Counted from the stretch's first letter, positions 1 to 8,462 are shown. The stretch: DNA of 58,504 bases from Acidobacteriota bacterium (GCA_023481105.1 JAMCWK010000073.1:1-58504), one strand, 5' to 3'. Notes: generated by a model from the sequence alone, not told the origin. A program made the numbers and translations.

Positions 1-561
1 GTTGATGGAGAGATTGTTTTTTTCAGCGATGCGGTGGAGCAGATCCACGTCGCGGATAATCAGGTTCGATTTGGTGGTGATGGAAAGCGAAAGGCCGCTG
101 CGCTCGGCAAGGCGCTCCAGCAGCGCGCGCGTGACGCCGTATTCGCGCTCCGCGGGTTGGTAGGGGTCGGTGGCCGTGCCGATGGCAATCGACTCCGCGG
201 TCAACGATGCGGCGTGCTCGGCCAGATCGCGGTCGAAAATGGGCGCCGCATTCTGTTTCACGAAAATTTTCTTTTCGAAGTCAGAGCCGGGCAACTCCAT
301 GAACTCGTGGGTATAGCGCGCGTAGCAATAGCGGCAGCCGAATTCGCAGCCGCGATACGGGTTGACGGTCCAGGCGAAAGGCACGCGCCCGGAATCGCAG
401 CGGTTGAGGATGGAGCGCACCGGGAGAAGGAAGTATTCGGTGTCGCTCTTGGCGCGTGCGCAGGGTGAGGAGGCAGCGAGGCGCGCGATGCCGGTGCGTT
501 CGGCGGCGTCCGAGGCGGACGGAACGCCGGGGAACAAGGAGGGAGTAGGAGCGGTGGTCAT
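1..561 (-). CDS. SPL-family radical SAM protein (3' end outside window)
   Basis: I read this partial gene directly from the minus strand: 187 codons run from an ATG to the window edge with no stop. Residues about 63-76 read NPYRGCEFGCRYCY. This gives the CX3CX2C cysteine triad that binds the radical SAM 4Fe-4S cluster, in the NPYxGC context typical of spore photoproduct lyase-like (SPL/Rv2578c) proteins. Later text (GTATDPYQPAE, TTKSNLIIRD) fits the same family. These proteins cleave S-adenosylmethionine to make a radical; the substrate of this subgroup is mostly unknown, so DNA repair is only a possibility. A good promoter lies about 30 bp upstream. The C-terminal half cannot be judged. Confidence 0.88.
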   Translation of the reverse strand, partial: MTTAPTPSLFPGVPSASDAAERTGIARLAASSPCARAKSDTEYFLLPVRSILNRCDSGRVPFAWTVNPYRGCEFGCRYCYARYTHEFMELPGSDFEKKIFVKQNAAPIFDRDLAEHAASLTAESIAIGTATDPYQPAEREYGVTRALLERLAERSGLSLSITTKSNLIIRDVDLLHRIAEKNNLSIN

Positions 562-587
562 CGCGAACCTCGCCGGGGAACGCTCCA

Positions 588-616
588 ATTAATTCGCTTT
601 TTCTTCGCCTTGTCAA
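588..616 (-). promoter_or_regulatory. sigma70-type promoter of the radical SAM gene
   Basis: Read on the minus strand, TTGACA (611-616) is followed after exactly 17 bp by ATTAAT (588-593). This predicts a start of transcription near 581 and a leader of about 20 nt before the ATG at 561. Confidence 0.6.
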
Positions 617-726
617 GTGGAGAATTCGCGCCACTGGAAGAAAACCAGGGGACCGGCCAGCGGGGAAACACATCCCACAAACAGGGTCGCAGCACATGCC
701 AGTGGGCCGCGCAACGGTCAAGGGGA

Positions 727-755
727 TTGACAGCTGCTGGGCCGCGGAGTCATGC
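727..755 (+). promoter_or_regulatory. possible promoter of the secreted hypothetical gene
   Basis: A perfect TTGACA (727-732) is followed after 17 bp by TCATGC, a poor -10. It is placed 71 bp ahead of the ATG at 827. Only the -35 is convincing. Confidence 0.3.
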
Positions 756-826
756 TTCGGGCAACGGTGGCCCGCTGCTGGGGAATCAAACCGAAGTAGC
801 AGTGCGGATTCATCTGGAGGCAAGCC

Positions 827-1549
827 ATGAAAGCAAGGGTGTTCTTGGGATTGGTGGCCGTTTTTCTGGTAGTGCTGCTGGCAGTGGCGGCAGACGACCC
901 CTGGAAGACTGCCAACTACCAATCTTGGTCTGACAAAGACGTGCAGAAAGTTTTGAAGGATTCGCCGTGGGGCCGTGAGATTGTGACTCGGACCACGGAC
1001 GCGCCCAGGGAAAACCGCGCCAAGCCGTCGAACAGCACGGTGAACCAGTACGACCAGCCAGAGCCGATTGCCGCCGAGTGGGTGCAAGTCGAATGGTGGT
1101 CCGCGAAGACCGTGCGCCGGGCGGTGCTGCGGAAAGCGATGCTGAAGGGTGTCAAGTTTCCGGAGGACCAGGCCAAGGCCTTCACCGAAACGCCGATGGA
1201 AGATGTCGTCATCGTGTTGTGGGCTGACCCCAAGACGCTGGCGGCGCTGGCGCGGATGGAGCCGGCCGAATTGATGAAGACGGCGTATCTCGATTCGCCG
1301 CGCCTGAAAACACACATTGAACCGATTGACGCAGCGCCGGTGAAAGAAGGCAACAGTCCGCCGGACAAAATCCGGTTTCATTTTGCACGCAAGCTGAACG
1401 GCGAGGACATTGTGACCGACAAGGATAGCCGGCTGGTGTTCAAGTGGCGGCTGCTGCGCAATCCGAAGGGGAAAGTCGAGGATGCCCAGCAGTTTGAAGT
1501 CGTGTTCAACCCCAGCAAGATGCTGAGCGGCGGAGCGGGGGACTACTGA
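827..1549 (+). CDS. secreted hypothetical protein, 240 aa
   Basis: The ATG is preceded by TGGAGGCAAGCC, a good ribosome binding site. Residues 1-22 (MKARVFLGLVAVFLVVLLAVAA by composition) form a signal peptide ending AVAA. The mature protein opens with DDPWKTANYQSWSDKDVQKVL and DSPWGREI, a pattern I associate with secreted hypothetical proteins of Acidobacteriota that have no assigned role. There are no cysteines, repeats or catalytic motifs I can name. It stands alone, with its own terminator at 1587. The function is unknown. Confidence 0.8.
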   Translation: MKARVFLGLVAVFLVVLLAVAADDPWKTANYQSWSDKDVQKVLKDSPWGREIVTRTTDAPRENRAKPSNSTVNQYDQPEPIAAEWVQVEWWSAKTVRRAVLRKAMLKGVKFPEDQAKAFTETPMEDVVIVLWADPKTLAALARMEPAELMKTAYLDSPRLKTHIEPIDAAPVKEGNSPPDKIRFHFARKLNGEDIVTDKDSRLVFKWRLLRNPKGKVEDAQQFEVVFNPSKMLSGGAGDY

Positions 1550-1586
1550 AGAGAAGTTAGAAGTCCACAGAGTTGAAGAATGAAGG

Positions 1587-1620
1587 AGAGGGGCAACTTT
1601 CCGTGTTGCCCCTCTTCACT
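1587..1620 (+). terminator. intrinsic terminator
   Basis: AGAGGGGCAAC (1587-1597) pairs perfectly with GTTGCCCCTCT (1605-1615), loop of 7, followed by TCACTTTTC. It lies 37 bp after the stop of the secreted hypothetical gene. Confidence 0.75.
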
Positions 1621-1728
1621 TTTCGGGCCAGCCTCGCACGGAGCGAATCGCATGAACTTCGCTGCTCCGGCCGCGGCTGAACCCCGGTATACTGCGGGTA
1701 TCCACGCCCCCTTCCACAAGGAGCCGTC

Positions 1729-2355
1729 ATGGCAGGTGTCAACATCCTGATTATCGACGACGACGAGGCGGGGCACTCCGCGCTGCGGTGCGTGCTGGAT
1801 GCGGAAGGCTGGCATCTGACGGTGGCGCCGCTGGCGCGCGAAGGGCTGGCGCGTCTCTCCGGCGGGGATTGGAAGCTGGTGATCGCCAACGTCGCGCTGC
1901 TGGACGTGCAGGGGCCGCTGTTCCAAACGCTGAAAGATCTCGCGCAGTCGGAACCCGAACCGGGCAAGCCGCGGCTGGGCGTGCTGTTCGTGGTGCCGGA
2001 GCTGCTCGCGCCGCAGGCCAGGCCGCTGCTGGAGGAAGAGCACCTGCCGTACGTGGTCAAACCTTTTCACCTGCACGATTTTCTCGAGCGCGTGAGCGAT
2101 TTGCTCATCGAGTCGCAGGCCATCTCCGACCCCATTCGCCAGGTGCAGTCAGGCCCGGGCGGCACCGAGCGGCGCAAGGCCAAGGACCGCCGCTCGCGCT
2201 TCGACCGCCGCAGCACTTCCTCCATGTTTGCTTCGCGCAAGGAATACTTCATGAGCGAGGAAGAACTGGCGGAATACGAAAAGCAGGAAGAAGAAGAGAG
2301 GAAAAAGCGCGAGGGAGATTCGAACGTGAAGGACCTCGGCTCGGGCAAACGATAG
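1729..2355 (+). CDS. degenerate response-regulator receiver protein
   Basis: Residues about 4-125 have a CheY-like receiver fold: ILIIDDDEAG supplies the acidic pocket and VVKPFHLHDFL the conserved Lys at the end of beta-5. The position of the phospho-accepting Asp is read here as Asn in KLVIANVALLDVQG (compare VITDVRMPDMDG), so phosphorylation at the usual site is unlikely. After residue 145 comes a very basic stretch (ERRKAKDRRSRFDRR) and an acidic/basic coiled tail rich in E and K; there is no recognisable output domain. RBS AAGGAGCCGTC precedes the ATG, and a TATACT -10-like hexamer lies at 1688. It is probably a phosphorylation-independent signalling or scaffold protein. Confidence 0.75.
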   Translation: MAGVNILIIDDDEAGHSALRCVLDAEGWHLTVAPLAREGLARLSGGDWKLVIANVALLDVQGPLFQTLKDLAQSEPEPGKPRLGVLFVVPELLAPQARPLLEEEHLPYVVKPFHLHDFLERVSDLLIESQAISDPIRQVQSGPGGTERRKAKDRRSRFDRRSTSSMFASRKEYFMSEEELAEYEKQEEEERKKREGDSNVKDLGSGKR

Positions 2356-2367
2356 AGGGCGAAGGAT

Positions 2368-3702
2368 TCAGGGCTTGCGATTCAGCCGTTCATCCAGCAA
2401 CAAAATCGTGCGGTAAAGGACTTCGGCGCCGTTGGCGACGTCTGCCGGAGCCGAATACTCGCGCGGCGAGTGCGAGATGCCGCCCCGGCTGGGCACGAAA
2501 ATCATTCCGATGGGCGCGAGCTTGGCGATTTGTTGCGCGTCGTGCCCCGCTCCGCTGGGCAGATCGAGCGTCGAGTAGCCTGCGGCACGCGCGGCCGCGC
2601 GAATGTCATTTTGAATCGCCGTGTCGGTCAGCGCCGGTTCATCGGCTTGCAGCGGCACGCAGTCCAACTTCACGTTTTCTTCTTTGGCAATTTCCGCGAA
2701 ACGCTTTTCGATGCGCGCCCAGATGCGCAGAACTTTGGCGGCGTCGAGGTCGCGCAACTCCACCGGAAACTCCACGCGACCGGGAATAATGTTCCGCGCG
2801 CCGGGTTCGACGCGCACATAGCCGATGGTACCCACTTGTCGTCCGGATTCCGCGCGCACTTCTTCGCGCACGGCCAGCGCCGCGCGGGCCGCCGCGGCGA
2901 GCGCATCCTGGCGGCGATTCATCGGCGTCGTGCCGGCGTGATTGGCGAAACCCGAGGCGGTGCACGTCCACCAGTGGATGCCCACGATGCCCTGCACCAC
3001 GCCAATTTGGATTTTACTTTCGTCGAGCACGCCGCCCTGCTCGATGTGCAGCTCGAGATACGCCGCCAGCGCGCCCGGCGCGATGCGCGCGTCAGCCAGC
3101 CGCGCCGGATCCTGCCCGTAGCGCCGCAGCCAGTCGGCCAGCGTCTTCCCTTCCTCATCGCGACGCTCGAGCACATCGGCTGAAAGCAATCCGGCAGCAG
3201 CACTCGAGCCCAGCAGTCCGCGGCCGAAGTGATGTCCTTCCTCGTTCGTCCAAATCACGATTTCCAGTGGATGCCGCGTCGCGATTTTCCCGTCGCGCAG
3301 CGCGCGCATCACTTCCAGCGCACCCAGCGAGCCCACGTCGCCATCGAAATTTCCGCCGCGCGGCACCGAATCAATGTGCGAGCCGAACAGAATCGTGGGA
3401 AACTTTTCGCTGCCCGCGCGTTTTCCAAAAATATTTCCGGCTGGATCCACGCGGACTTCCAGCCCGGCCTCGCGCATCTGCTGCATCAGCCAGCCGCGCG
3501 CGGCGAGGTCCTCCTCGGAAAATCCGACGCGCGTGACGCCGCCCTCGAATCCCGCTCCCGCCGGCCGCCCGAACTCGGAAAGTTTTTCCAGCGTGGCCCA
3601 CAGCCGCTGCTGATTGACGTGTCGCGCCGGCCCCTGCGCGAAAGCGAGCAAGCTCGCCAGCAAGACCATGCTGCAAAGCGCGAAAACGATACGAGGTTTC
3701 AT
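2368..3702 (-). CDS. secreted M20-family amidohydrolase (allantoate / N-carbamoyl amino acid hydrolase type)
   Basis: The 444-residue protein hydrolyses an amide or carbamoyl C-N bond using two metal ions, by family. Seen: a signal peptide (ends LLAFAQ), then FGSHIDSVPRGGNFDGDVGSLGAL and TNEEGHHFGRGLLGSS with the metal-binding His, Asp and Glu residues of the M20/hydantoinase-carbamoylase family, ELHIEQGGVLDE in the lid region, and GHDAQQIAKLAPIGMIFVPS near the C-terminus with the last metal His. The ATG at 3702 with GGCAGGTGCC upstream was preferred; the longer frame would run through the A-type repeat. The export signal is unusual for a nitrogen-scavenging enzyme and points to a periplasmic substrate. 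The exact substrate is not determinable. Confidence 0.85.
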   Translation of the reverse strand: MKPRIVFALCSMVLLASLLAFAQGPARHVNQQRLWATLEKLSEFGRPAGAGFEGGVTRVGFSEEDLAARGWLMQQMREAGLEVRVDPAGNIFGKRAGSEKFPTILFGSHIDSVPRGGNFDGDVGSLGALEVMRALRDGKIATRHPLEIVIWTNEEGHHFGRGLLGSSAAAGLLSADVLERRDEEGKTLADWLRRYGQDPARLADARIAPGALAAYLELHIEQGGVLDESKIQIGVVQGIVGIHWWTCTASGFANHAGTTPMNRRQDALAAAARAALAVREEVRAESGRQVGTIGYVRVEPGARNIIPGRVEFPVELRDLDAAKVLRIWARIEKRFAEIAKEENVKLDCVPLQADEPALTDTAIQNDIRAAARAAGYSTLDLPSGAGHDAQQIAKLAPIGMIFVPSRGGISHSPREYSAPADVANGAEVLYRTILLLDERLNRKP

Positions 3703-4013
3703 GGTGGCACCTGCCGGGATGACCGCCGCATTGTAACCGCAGATGTACCCGATGAACACAGATGAAGTATGTAGCGGCAACCTGCGCTGATTCTGCGCAG
3801 GTTGCCACGGCTGGCCCCAAGAAAACCCTGCAAGAAAATCACCCGTCGCCGTTCGGAGAGTGAGGGAGGCGACCATCGCGAGAGCGAGGCATCCGCACCC
3901 GCAGCGAACCGACCCGGTCGAGGACGCACCAGGCCACCCGAACCGCGCAATCGGAATCTATGCAGGAAAGGGCGGCGGGGCCTCCCCGGGTCGAGAGCGC
4001 ACTGGAGGGCAAC
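3703..4013. other. divergent intergenic region with a long perfect hairpin
   Basis: This 311-bp gap separates two divergent genes. It holds a partial A-type repeat (about 3735-3765) and a perfect 12-bp inverted repeat, GGCAACCTGCGC (3776-3787) with GCGCAGGTTGCC (3795-3806). I see no good promoter hexamers and no further gene. Confidence 0.6.
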
Positions 4014-5201
4014 ATGAAACGTACAAATCAATGGCTGGGCGGCGTGGTGTGTCTGCTGACGCTGGCCGCGGGATTGCTCGCCGCCGGCATGGCGCAGGAC
4101 CGCGTGCTCTATCCCGTCAAGGCGGGCAGTGGCGGGCGCAGCGCGCCGGCCCGCGGCGCGGCACAACCCGATTGGGGTTTGCTCGGCGGCGTGAGTTACG
4201 AAAATCTGACTGTGTTTCCGGTCGTCTCGCGCGCGGACGCCAACACCGGCGGTTTTGCCACGCTGGATGAGTCGCTGGTGTCCGGCGACGTGGTCGTTGC
4301 CGAAAGCGGCAGCGACATCATCCGCCGCACGCGTGACGGCCGGCCCATCCGTTACGACAGCGGGCCGCAGGTGAACCGCCTGGTTTTGGTCAACCGCGGC
4401 AAGCGTCCCCTGGTGCTGCTGGCCGGCGAAGTGGTCAGCGGCGGAAAGCAGGACCGCGTCATCGCCAAAGACCGCATTGTCCCGCCGGGCGCCGACCCCT
4501 TGCCGCTCGACGTCTTCTGTGTCGAGCACGGCCGCTGGACCGGCGCCTCCGCGCAATTCAACGAATCGAAATTGATGGCGCACCCCAGCGTGCGCGAAAA
4601 AGCCGCGGTCGCGCAGAAGCAGGACGAAGTGTGGGCCGCCGTGCGCAGCGGCACCACCAGCACCGGTGGCGGCGCAGGCGGTGGGATTGCTAGTAGAGCC
4701 GAGGCTCCGCAACTTTCGCGGGAAGCGCTCAGCACAGTGATCGTCGAATCGGCGCAGTCGGAATCGTATGACAAAATCTACAACAAGTCGCGCGTAGGGA
4801 GATCCGTGGACTCGTTCGCCGCGGAAGTTTCCCGCCGCTTCGAGAAGGCAACCGCGGGCCTGAAGGGCGAACGCGTCATCGGCGTGGTGGTGGCCTACGG
4901 CGACGAAGTGGCTTGGAGCGATGCCTTCGCGTCGGAAGCGCTGTTCCGCGCCTACTGGCCGAAGCTGCTGAAGAGCTACGTCGTCGAGGCGCTGGCTCGC
5001 TCACGTTTGCAGGAACGCCCGAGCGTCGAAGACGCGCGCGCCTTCCTCGAGCCGTTGCGCGGGCGCGTCAATGAAGAAAGCGAGCCCGGCGTGTACCGCT
5101 GGCGGCAGATCAGCCAGGGCCGCTTGGCGGAAATCGAGCTGGAATCGCTCGCGCCGAGAAACCTGCTCATGCACTGGGTCAAAATCCAGAAGACGAGCTA
5201 A
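4014..5201 (+). CDS. ARPP-1 domain (DUF6569-like) secreted protein
   Basis: The ATG at 4014 follows CTGGAGGGCAAC; upstream in-frame codons look non-coding. The protein (395 aa) has a signal peptide (to about residue 28, AAGMAQ), then a single large domain from about residue 60. Its core motifs LSYENLTVFPV-like (VSYENLTVFPVV), TLDE, LVNRGKRPLVLLAGEVVSGGKQDR and PLDVFCVEHGRW match the family called ARPP-1. That family accompanies ADP-ribosylglycohydrolase and rhodanese-phosphatase genes elsewhere, but its chemistry is not established. The Gly/Thr/Ser-rich stretch near residue 205 (GTTSTGGGAGGG) is a linker. Neighbours give no pathway clue. Identification of the domain is good; the function is unknown. 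Confidence 0.8.
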   Translation: MKRTNQWLGGVVCLLTLAAGLLAAGMAQDRVLYPVKAGSGGRSAPARGAAQPDWGLLGGVSYENLTVFPVVSRADANTGGFATLDESLVSGDVVVAESGSDIIRRTRDGRPIRYDSGPQVNRLVLVNRGKRPLVLLAGEVVSGGKQDRVIAKDRIVPPGADPLPLDVFCVEHGRWTGASAQFNESKLMAHPSVREKAAVAQKQDEVWAAVRSGTTSTGGGAGGGIASRAEAPQLSREALSTVIVESAQSESYDKIYNKSRVGRSVDSFAAEVSRRFEKATAGLKGERVIGVVVAYGDEVAWSDAFASEALFRAYWPKLLKSYVVEALARSRLQERPSVEDARAFLEPLRGRVNEESEPGVYRWRQISQGRLAEIELESLAPRNLLMHWVKIQKTS

Positions 5202-5230
5202 TCTGCAGATTCAGAGTCCAAGAACAGAGA

Positions 5231-5272
5231 ATGGGCCGCTAGTTGAAACTGGTCGGCCCATCTTTCCCTTTT
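5231..5272. terminator. intrinsic terminator between convergent genes
   Basis: ATGGGCCG (5231-5238) pairs with CGGCCCAT (5254-5261) and the stem continues inward through CTAGTT/AACTGG with one G-U pair. TCTTTCCCTTTT follows on the plus strand, so it serves the ARPP-1 gene. Confidence 0.75.
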
Positions 5273-5307
5273 CTACTCTTGCGTTTTGAATCTGTGCAAA
5301 CTGCGGA

Positions 5308-6174
5308 TTAATCCCCGCCTTGCCGCAGCCTGGACTTTACGTCTTTCGATTCCAGATATTTCAGCAGGCGGTCGCCGTTCTCCGGCTCGATGAAGAAGAA
5401 CTTGATGTCCTGCTTGGTCCAGGCCCCGCCGCGGTAGCCCTTGATGGCCTGCGTGAAAGAAAACTTTAGATCCACGCGGGCCTCTTCACCGGCGGCCAGG
5501 CGTCGCCGCTGCGAAGTCTGGTTGGTGAGCATGGTGAGGAGGGAATAGTCGTACATCTGCTGGCCCCTCTTGCGGTCCACCTCGATCTCGGAAATATTCG
5601 TAAACGGCGTTTCGAAGGAATCGTCGTTGCCGAGGCCGGCGCCGCTGGCCACGATGTACACGACGTAGTGCAGCTTGTCCGGATAGACGTACAGCCGGCC
5701 TAGGCACGAATTTGCGCCGCGATGGTCATGCACCACGGGAATGTAAATCGCGTCGAAATCCGGGTCATAGCGCCCGCCGCCGGTGAAAGCGATGGTGGGA
5801 TCAATGGCCACCGCGCGGCGATAGAGCGAAATCGCGCGCGCCACATCCATGCGCCGCTCGTACACCACCGCTGCGCCGTTCCACAGCCGCGCAGAAAGCG
5901 GAAACTTCGCCGCGCCGTCTTCAAACGCCCCTACTGCGCGGTCCCACTTGCCGACCAGCACGAAGGCGTTGCCCAGCGCAAAATATGCGTCTTCGCTGGG
6001 CGCATCCACGGTCAATTTTTCCAGCACCGGAATCGCTTCCGCGGCTTTGCCCTGCGCGAGCAGGTCAATGGCCTTCAGCATTTCCGGATTGCTCTGCTGC
6101 GCGGAGCCGCTTCGTGGCGCGAAAATCACCAGCACGAGCAGAAGCATGGCGCACTTCACAATTCGTGGAAGCAT
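5308..6174 (-). CDS. secreted tetratricopeptide-repeat protein
   Basis: The ATG at 6174 has GGAGGAACCTTTC upstream, which decides the start (288 aa). Residues 1-26 are a signal peptide ending GSAQ. From about residue 30 to 125 there are three TPR-like helical pairs (MLKAIDLLAQGKAAEAIPVLE, AYFALGNAFVLVGKWDRAVGA, LWNGAAVVYERRMDVARAIS). The C-terminal half is a mainly beta domain with LYVYPDKLHYVVYI and a lysine-rich region ending in KYLESKDVKSRLRQ. I do not recognise it, though its layout resembles a PH-like beta sandwich. It probably acts as a periplasmic or outer-membrane interaction protein. The gene is alone between a terminator and a T-rich repeat. Confidence 0.75.
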   Translation of the reverse strand: MLPRIVKCAMLLLVLVIFAPRSGSAQQSNPEMLKAIDLLAQGKAAEAIPVLEKLTVDAPSEDAYFALGNAFVLVGKWDRAVGAFEDGAAKFPLSARLWNGAAVVYERRMDVARAISLYRRAVAIDPTIAFTGGGRYDPDFDAIYIPVVHDHRGANSCLGRLYVYPDKLHYVVYIVASGAGLGNDDSFETPFTNISEIEVDRKRGQQMYDYSLLTMLTNQTSQRRRLAAGEEARVDLKFSFTQAIKGYRGGAWTKQDIKFFFIEPENGDRLLKYLESKDVKSRLRQGGD

Positions 6175-6308
6175 GAAAGGTTCCTCCGAAAATGACTGGT
6201 CGGCGCAGAAACCGCCGCAAAATGCGGGCGCTGGCAAGGATTCTGCTACGCGGGGATGTGGAAAGCAAGCAGGGTGAAGTCAGAAAATGGGCCGCAGGCA
6301 GTCTCGCG

Positions 6309-6372
6309 GCCGAATTTCGAGTTTCGTCTTTCCTGTTTTCTATTTTCTCTTTTCTATTTTCTAATTTCTTTT
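6309..6372. repeat. C-type low-complexity repeat (TTTTCTATTTTCT units)
   Basis: The stretch runs TTTCGAGTTTCGTC followed by repeated TTTTCTATTTTCT-like units. Closely similar runs lie at 8521-8565 and, in reverse orientation, at 23146-23180 and 24803-24828. It overlaps the 3' end of folK, whose last codons are made from it. Confidence 0.7.
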
Positions 6373-6869
6373 TCGCTTTGCCGCCAGCGGCGAACACGAG
6401 CGGCGTCTGGGCAATCCGCCAGCAGTTCAGTAATCGTTCGCTTCAGCCGCGGATGCCGCAGCGTTGGCGCAATTTCCGCCAGCGGCACCAGCACAAATCG
6501 CCGCTGCGACATCCGCGGATGCGGAATCGTCAGTTCCGGCAAGCGCACCGTGCTCGACCCGTACAGCAAAATATCTATGTCAATCGCCCGCGGTCCTTTG
6601 CGCACGATTTTTCGTCCGCCGATGCGCGTTGTGATTTCGCGCAGCGCATGCAGCAACTGCCGCGGCATCAGCGCGGTTTCCGCTTCCGCGCAGCAATTCA
6701 GAAACCATTGTTGCGTCGGCAGGTCCACCGGCTCCGTGGCGTAGAGCGACGATTGCTTCGTTGCGCGAATGCCCGCAGCTTCCATCGCCGCGATTGCCGC
6801 CGCAAGATTCGCCGCGCGATCGCCTAAATTCGACCCCAGCGACAGATAAATTGTCTTCGTGGCAGACAT
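6354..6869 (-). CDS. folK: 7,8-dihydro-6-hydroxymethylpterin pyrophosphokinase (HPPK)
   Basis: This cytosolic enzyme transfers pyrophosphate from ATP to 6-hydroxymethyl-dihydropterin, a step of folate synthesis. At 171 residues it is of normal size. Seen: IYLSLGSNLGDRAANL at the N-terminus, SLYATEPVD, FLNCCAEAET, and the signature GPRAIDIDILLYG with the two metal-binding Asp residues, then IPHPRMSQRRFVLVPLAEIAP. The last dozen codons run into the C-type repeat, so the natural C-terminus may have been replaced by repeat-encoded residues (EKEIRK). No folP or folB lies nearby. Confidence 0.95.
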   Translation of the reverse strand: MSATKTIYLSLGSNLGDRAANLAAAIAAMEAAGIRATKQSSLYATEPVDLPTQQWFLNCCAEAETALMPRQLLHALREITTRIGGRKIVRKGPRAIDIDILLYGSSTVRLPELTIPHPRMSQRRFVLVPLAEIAPTLRHPRLKRTITELLADCPDAARVRRWRQSEKEIRK

Positions 6870-6881
6870 CAGACCGGAATT

Positions 6882-6915
6882 GTAACCGCAGATGAACGCA
6901 GATAAACGCAGATAG
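6882..6915 (+). repeat. A-type repeat, left inverted copy beside the GxxExxY gene
   Basis: GTAACCGCAG is followed by ATGAACGCAG and ATAAACGCAG, a 10-bp period. It starts 10 bp after the stop codon of the GxxExxY gene and is inverted relative to the copy at 7292-7323. Confidence 0.8.
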
Positions 6916-6924
6916 AAATGAAAT

Positions 6925-7326
6925 TCAGTACTTGTTCACAAGCCGCTTGATGTCCACGCGTGGCTTTCCAAAATTGATGAGCAGACAAACCTTCAAGCCA
7001 GTTGCCTTCAAGTAATTCATGCATTGGGCAGCGTGAATCTCATCAAAGTCCTTTACCGCCTTCAACTCAACGAGCACGCAGCCTGCAACGAGCAGATCGG
7101 CAACGTAATCCCCCACGACGACACCGTCGTAGCTCACCGCAACGGGAAATTGCTGTTGCACAGCAAGACCCTGTTTGCGGATTTCATGAGCCAGCGCGTT
7201 TTCGTAGACTTTTTCCAGAAATCCACACCCCAGCTTGTTCGCTACTTCAAATGCGCACCCAATGGTTTTTTGCGTGATACCTACAAGTCTTGATCTGCGT
7301 TCATCTGCGTTTATCTGCGGTTCCAT
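6925..7326 (-). CDS. GxxExxY protein (PD-(D/E)XK nuclease-like)
   Basis: The protein of 133 residues carries the family's name motif in GCGFLEKVYENAL (residues about 33-45) and a nuclease-like DLLVAGCVLVELKAV, where D and E-x-K fit a PD-(D/E)XK core. Members are small, common in environmental bacteria and of unproven function. The ATG at 7326 sits inside an A-type repeat, so the N-terminus (MEPQINADERRS) is encoded by repeat sequence. The stop is followed after 10 bp by an inverted copy of the same repeat. The gene therefore looks like a single-gene cassette with terminal inverted repeats. ruvB ends 8 bp upstream. Confidence 0.85.
   Translation of the reverse strand: MEPQINADERRSRLVGITQKTIGCAFEVANKLGCGFLEKVYENALAHEIRKQGLAVQQQFPVAVSYDGVVVGDYVADLLVAGCVLVELKAVKDFDEIHAAQCMNYLKATGLKVCLLINFGKPRVDIKRLVNKY
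7292..7323 (-). repeat. A-type repeat, right inverted copy
   Basis: On the plus strand it reads ATCTGCGTTC, ATCTGCGTTT, ATCTGCGGTT, the reverse complement of the copy at 6882-6915. It encodes residues 2-12 of the GxxExxY protein. Confidence 0.8.
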
Positions 7327-7333
7327 AGTTCTT

Positions 7334-8377
7334 TCAGAACAGTGGATGCTGAGGCCGCGTATCCGTGATGCCCATATGCGCATACGCCAGCGCCGTGGCC
7401 ACGCGCCCGCGCGGCGTGCGGTCGAGCAGGCCCATTTGCATCAGGTACGGCTCGCAGAGTTCTTCGATGGCGTCTTCTTCTTCGCTCAGCGACGCGGCCA
7501 GCGTGTTCAATCCCACCGGCCCGCCGTTGTACTTCTGAATGATGGTGAGCAGGAGCTGGCGGTCCATGTCGTCCAGTCCGTGATCGTCCACGCCGAGCAT
7601 TTGCAGCGCCTCGCGCGCCACGTTGAGCCAGATTTTTCCGTCGGCCTTCACCTGCGCGTAATCGCGGACGCGCCGCAGCAGCCTGTTGGCCACGCGCGGT
7701 GTGCCGCGCGCGCGCCGCGCGATTTCCTGCGCGCCGGCGTCGTCAATGGGGATGGCCAGAATTTTCGCCGAGCGCAGCACGATCTGGTGCAAGTCTTCGG
7801 GCGTGTAGAAATCCAGGCGATGCACAATGCCGAATCGTGAGCGCAGCGGCGCGGTGATGAGTCCCGCGCGCGTGGTCGCGCCCACCAGCGTAAATTTATT
7901 CAGCTTGTACGCATGGATTCGCGCGCCCGGCCCCTGCCCGATGACCAGGTCAATGCGATAGTCCTCCATCGCCGGGTAGAGAATTTCTTCGATGCTCGGC
8001 AGCAGGCGGTGAATTTCGTCCAGAAAAAAAACTTCGCGCGATTCGAGCGACGTCAGCACCGCCGTCAGGTCGCCTTTGCGCTCCAGCAGCGGCCCGCTGG
8101 ACGTCTTGATCACCACGCCAAGTTCGTTCGCAAGAATCTGCGCCAGCGTGGTTTTGCCCAGCCCCGGCGGGCCGAAAAGCAGCACGTGGTCCAGCGCTTC
8201 TCCGCGCGTGCGCGCTGCCTGAATGGCGATTTCCAGGTTTTCCTTCAGCCGCGTTTGGCCGATAAATTCGCCGAGCTTTTTCGGACGGACGGAAGCCTCG
8301 ATGCGCGCGTCCTCATCGAACGCCTGTCCGGATACGATGCGATGCGGCGCCTGTGGCATGCGGCGACCAGTGTACAA
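7334..8377 (-). CDS. ruvB: Holliday junction branch migration helicase RuvB
   Basis: RuvB is the hexameric AAA+ motor that, with RuvA, drives branch migration of Holliday junctions. The 347-residue protein shows Walker [10 protein letters not shown] (about 68-76), Walker [10 protein letters not shown], sensor-1 [18 protein letters not shown] with the arginine finger region, sensor-2 [18 protein letters not shown] and the C-terminal winged helix ([18 protein letters not shown]). The longest start is TTG at 8377 with AGGAAA six bases upstream; ATG at 8359 has no such site but cannot be excluded. It lies downstream of ruvA on the same strand, with one unrelated gene between; ruvC is not in the window. 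Confidence 0.96.
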   Translation of the reverse strand: MYTGRRMPQAPHRIVSGQAFDEDARIEASVRPKKLGEFIGQTRLKENLEIAIQAARTRGEALDHVLLFGPPGLGKTTLAQILANELGVVIKTSSGPLLERKGDLTAVLTSLESREVFFLDEIHRLLPSIEEILYPAMEDYRIDLVIGQGPGARIHAYKLNKFTLVGATTRAGLITAPLRSRFGIVHRLDFYTPEDLHQIVLRSAKILAIPIDDAGAQEIARRARGTPRVANRLLRRVRDYAQVKADGKIWLNVAREALQMLGVDDHGLDDMDRQLLLTIIQKYNGGPVGLNTLAASLSEEEDAIEELCEPYLMQMGLLDRTPRGRVATALAYAHMGITDTRPQHPLF

Positions 8378-8462
8378 CGAATTTCCTAAACCGAAATTCG
8401 ATACTCGATGTTTGGAACTCGGCCCTCGTTACCGAATGGCCTCATTCGACACGCAATTTCGA

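Noticed and set aside
281-1381. Minus-strand open frame of 366 codons
   Set aside because: It overlaps both the radical SAM gene and the secreted hypothetical, each with better start sites and motifs.
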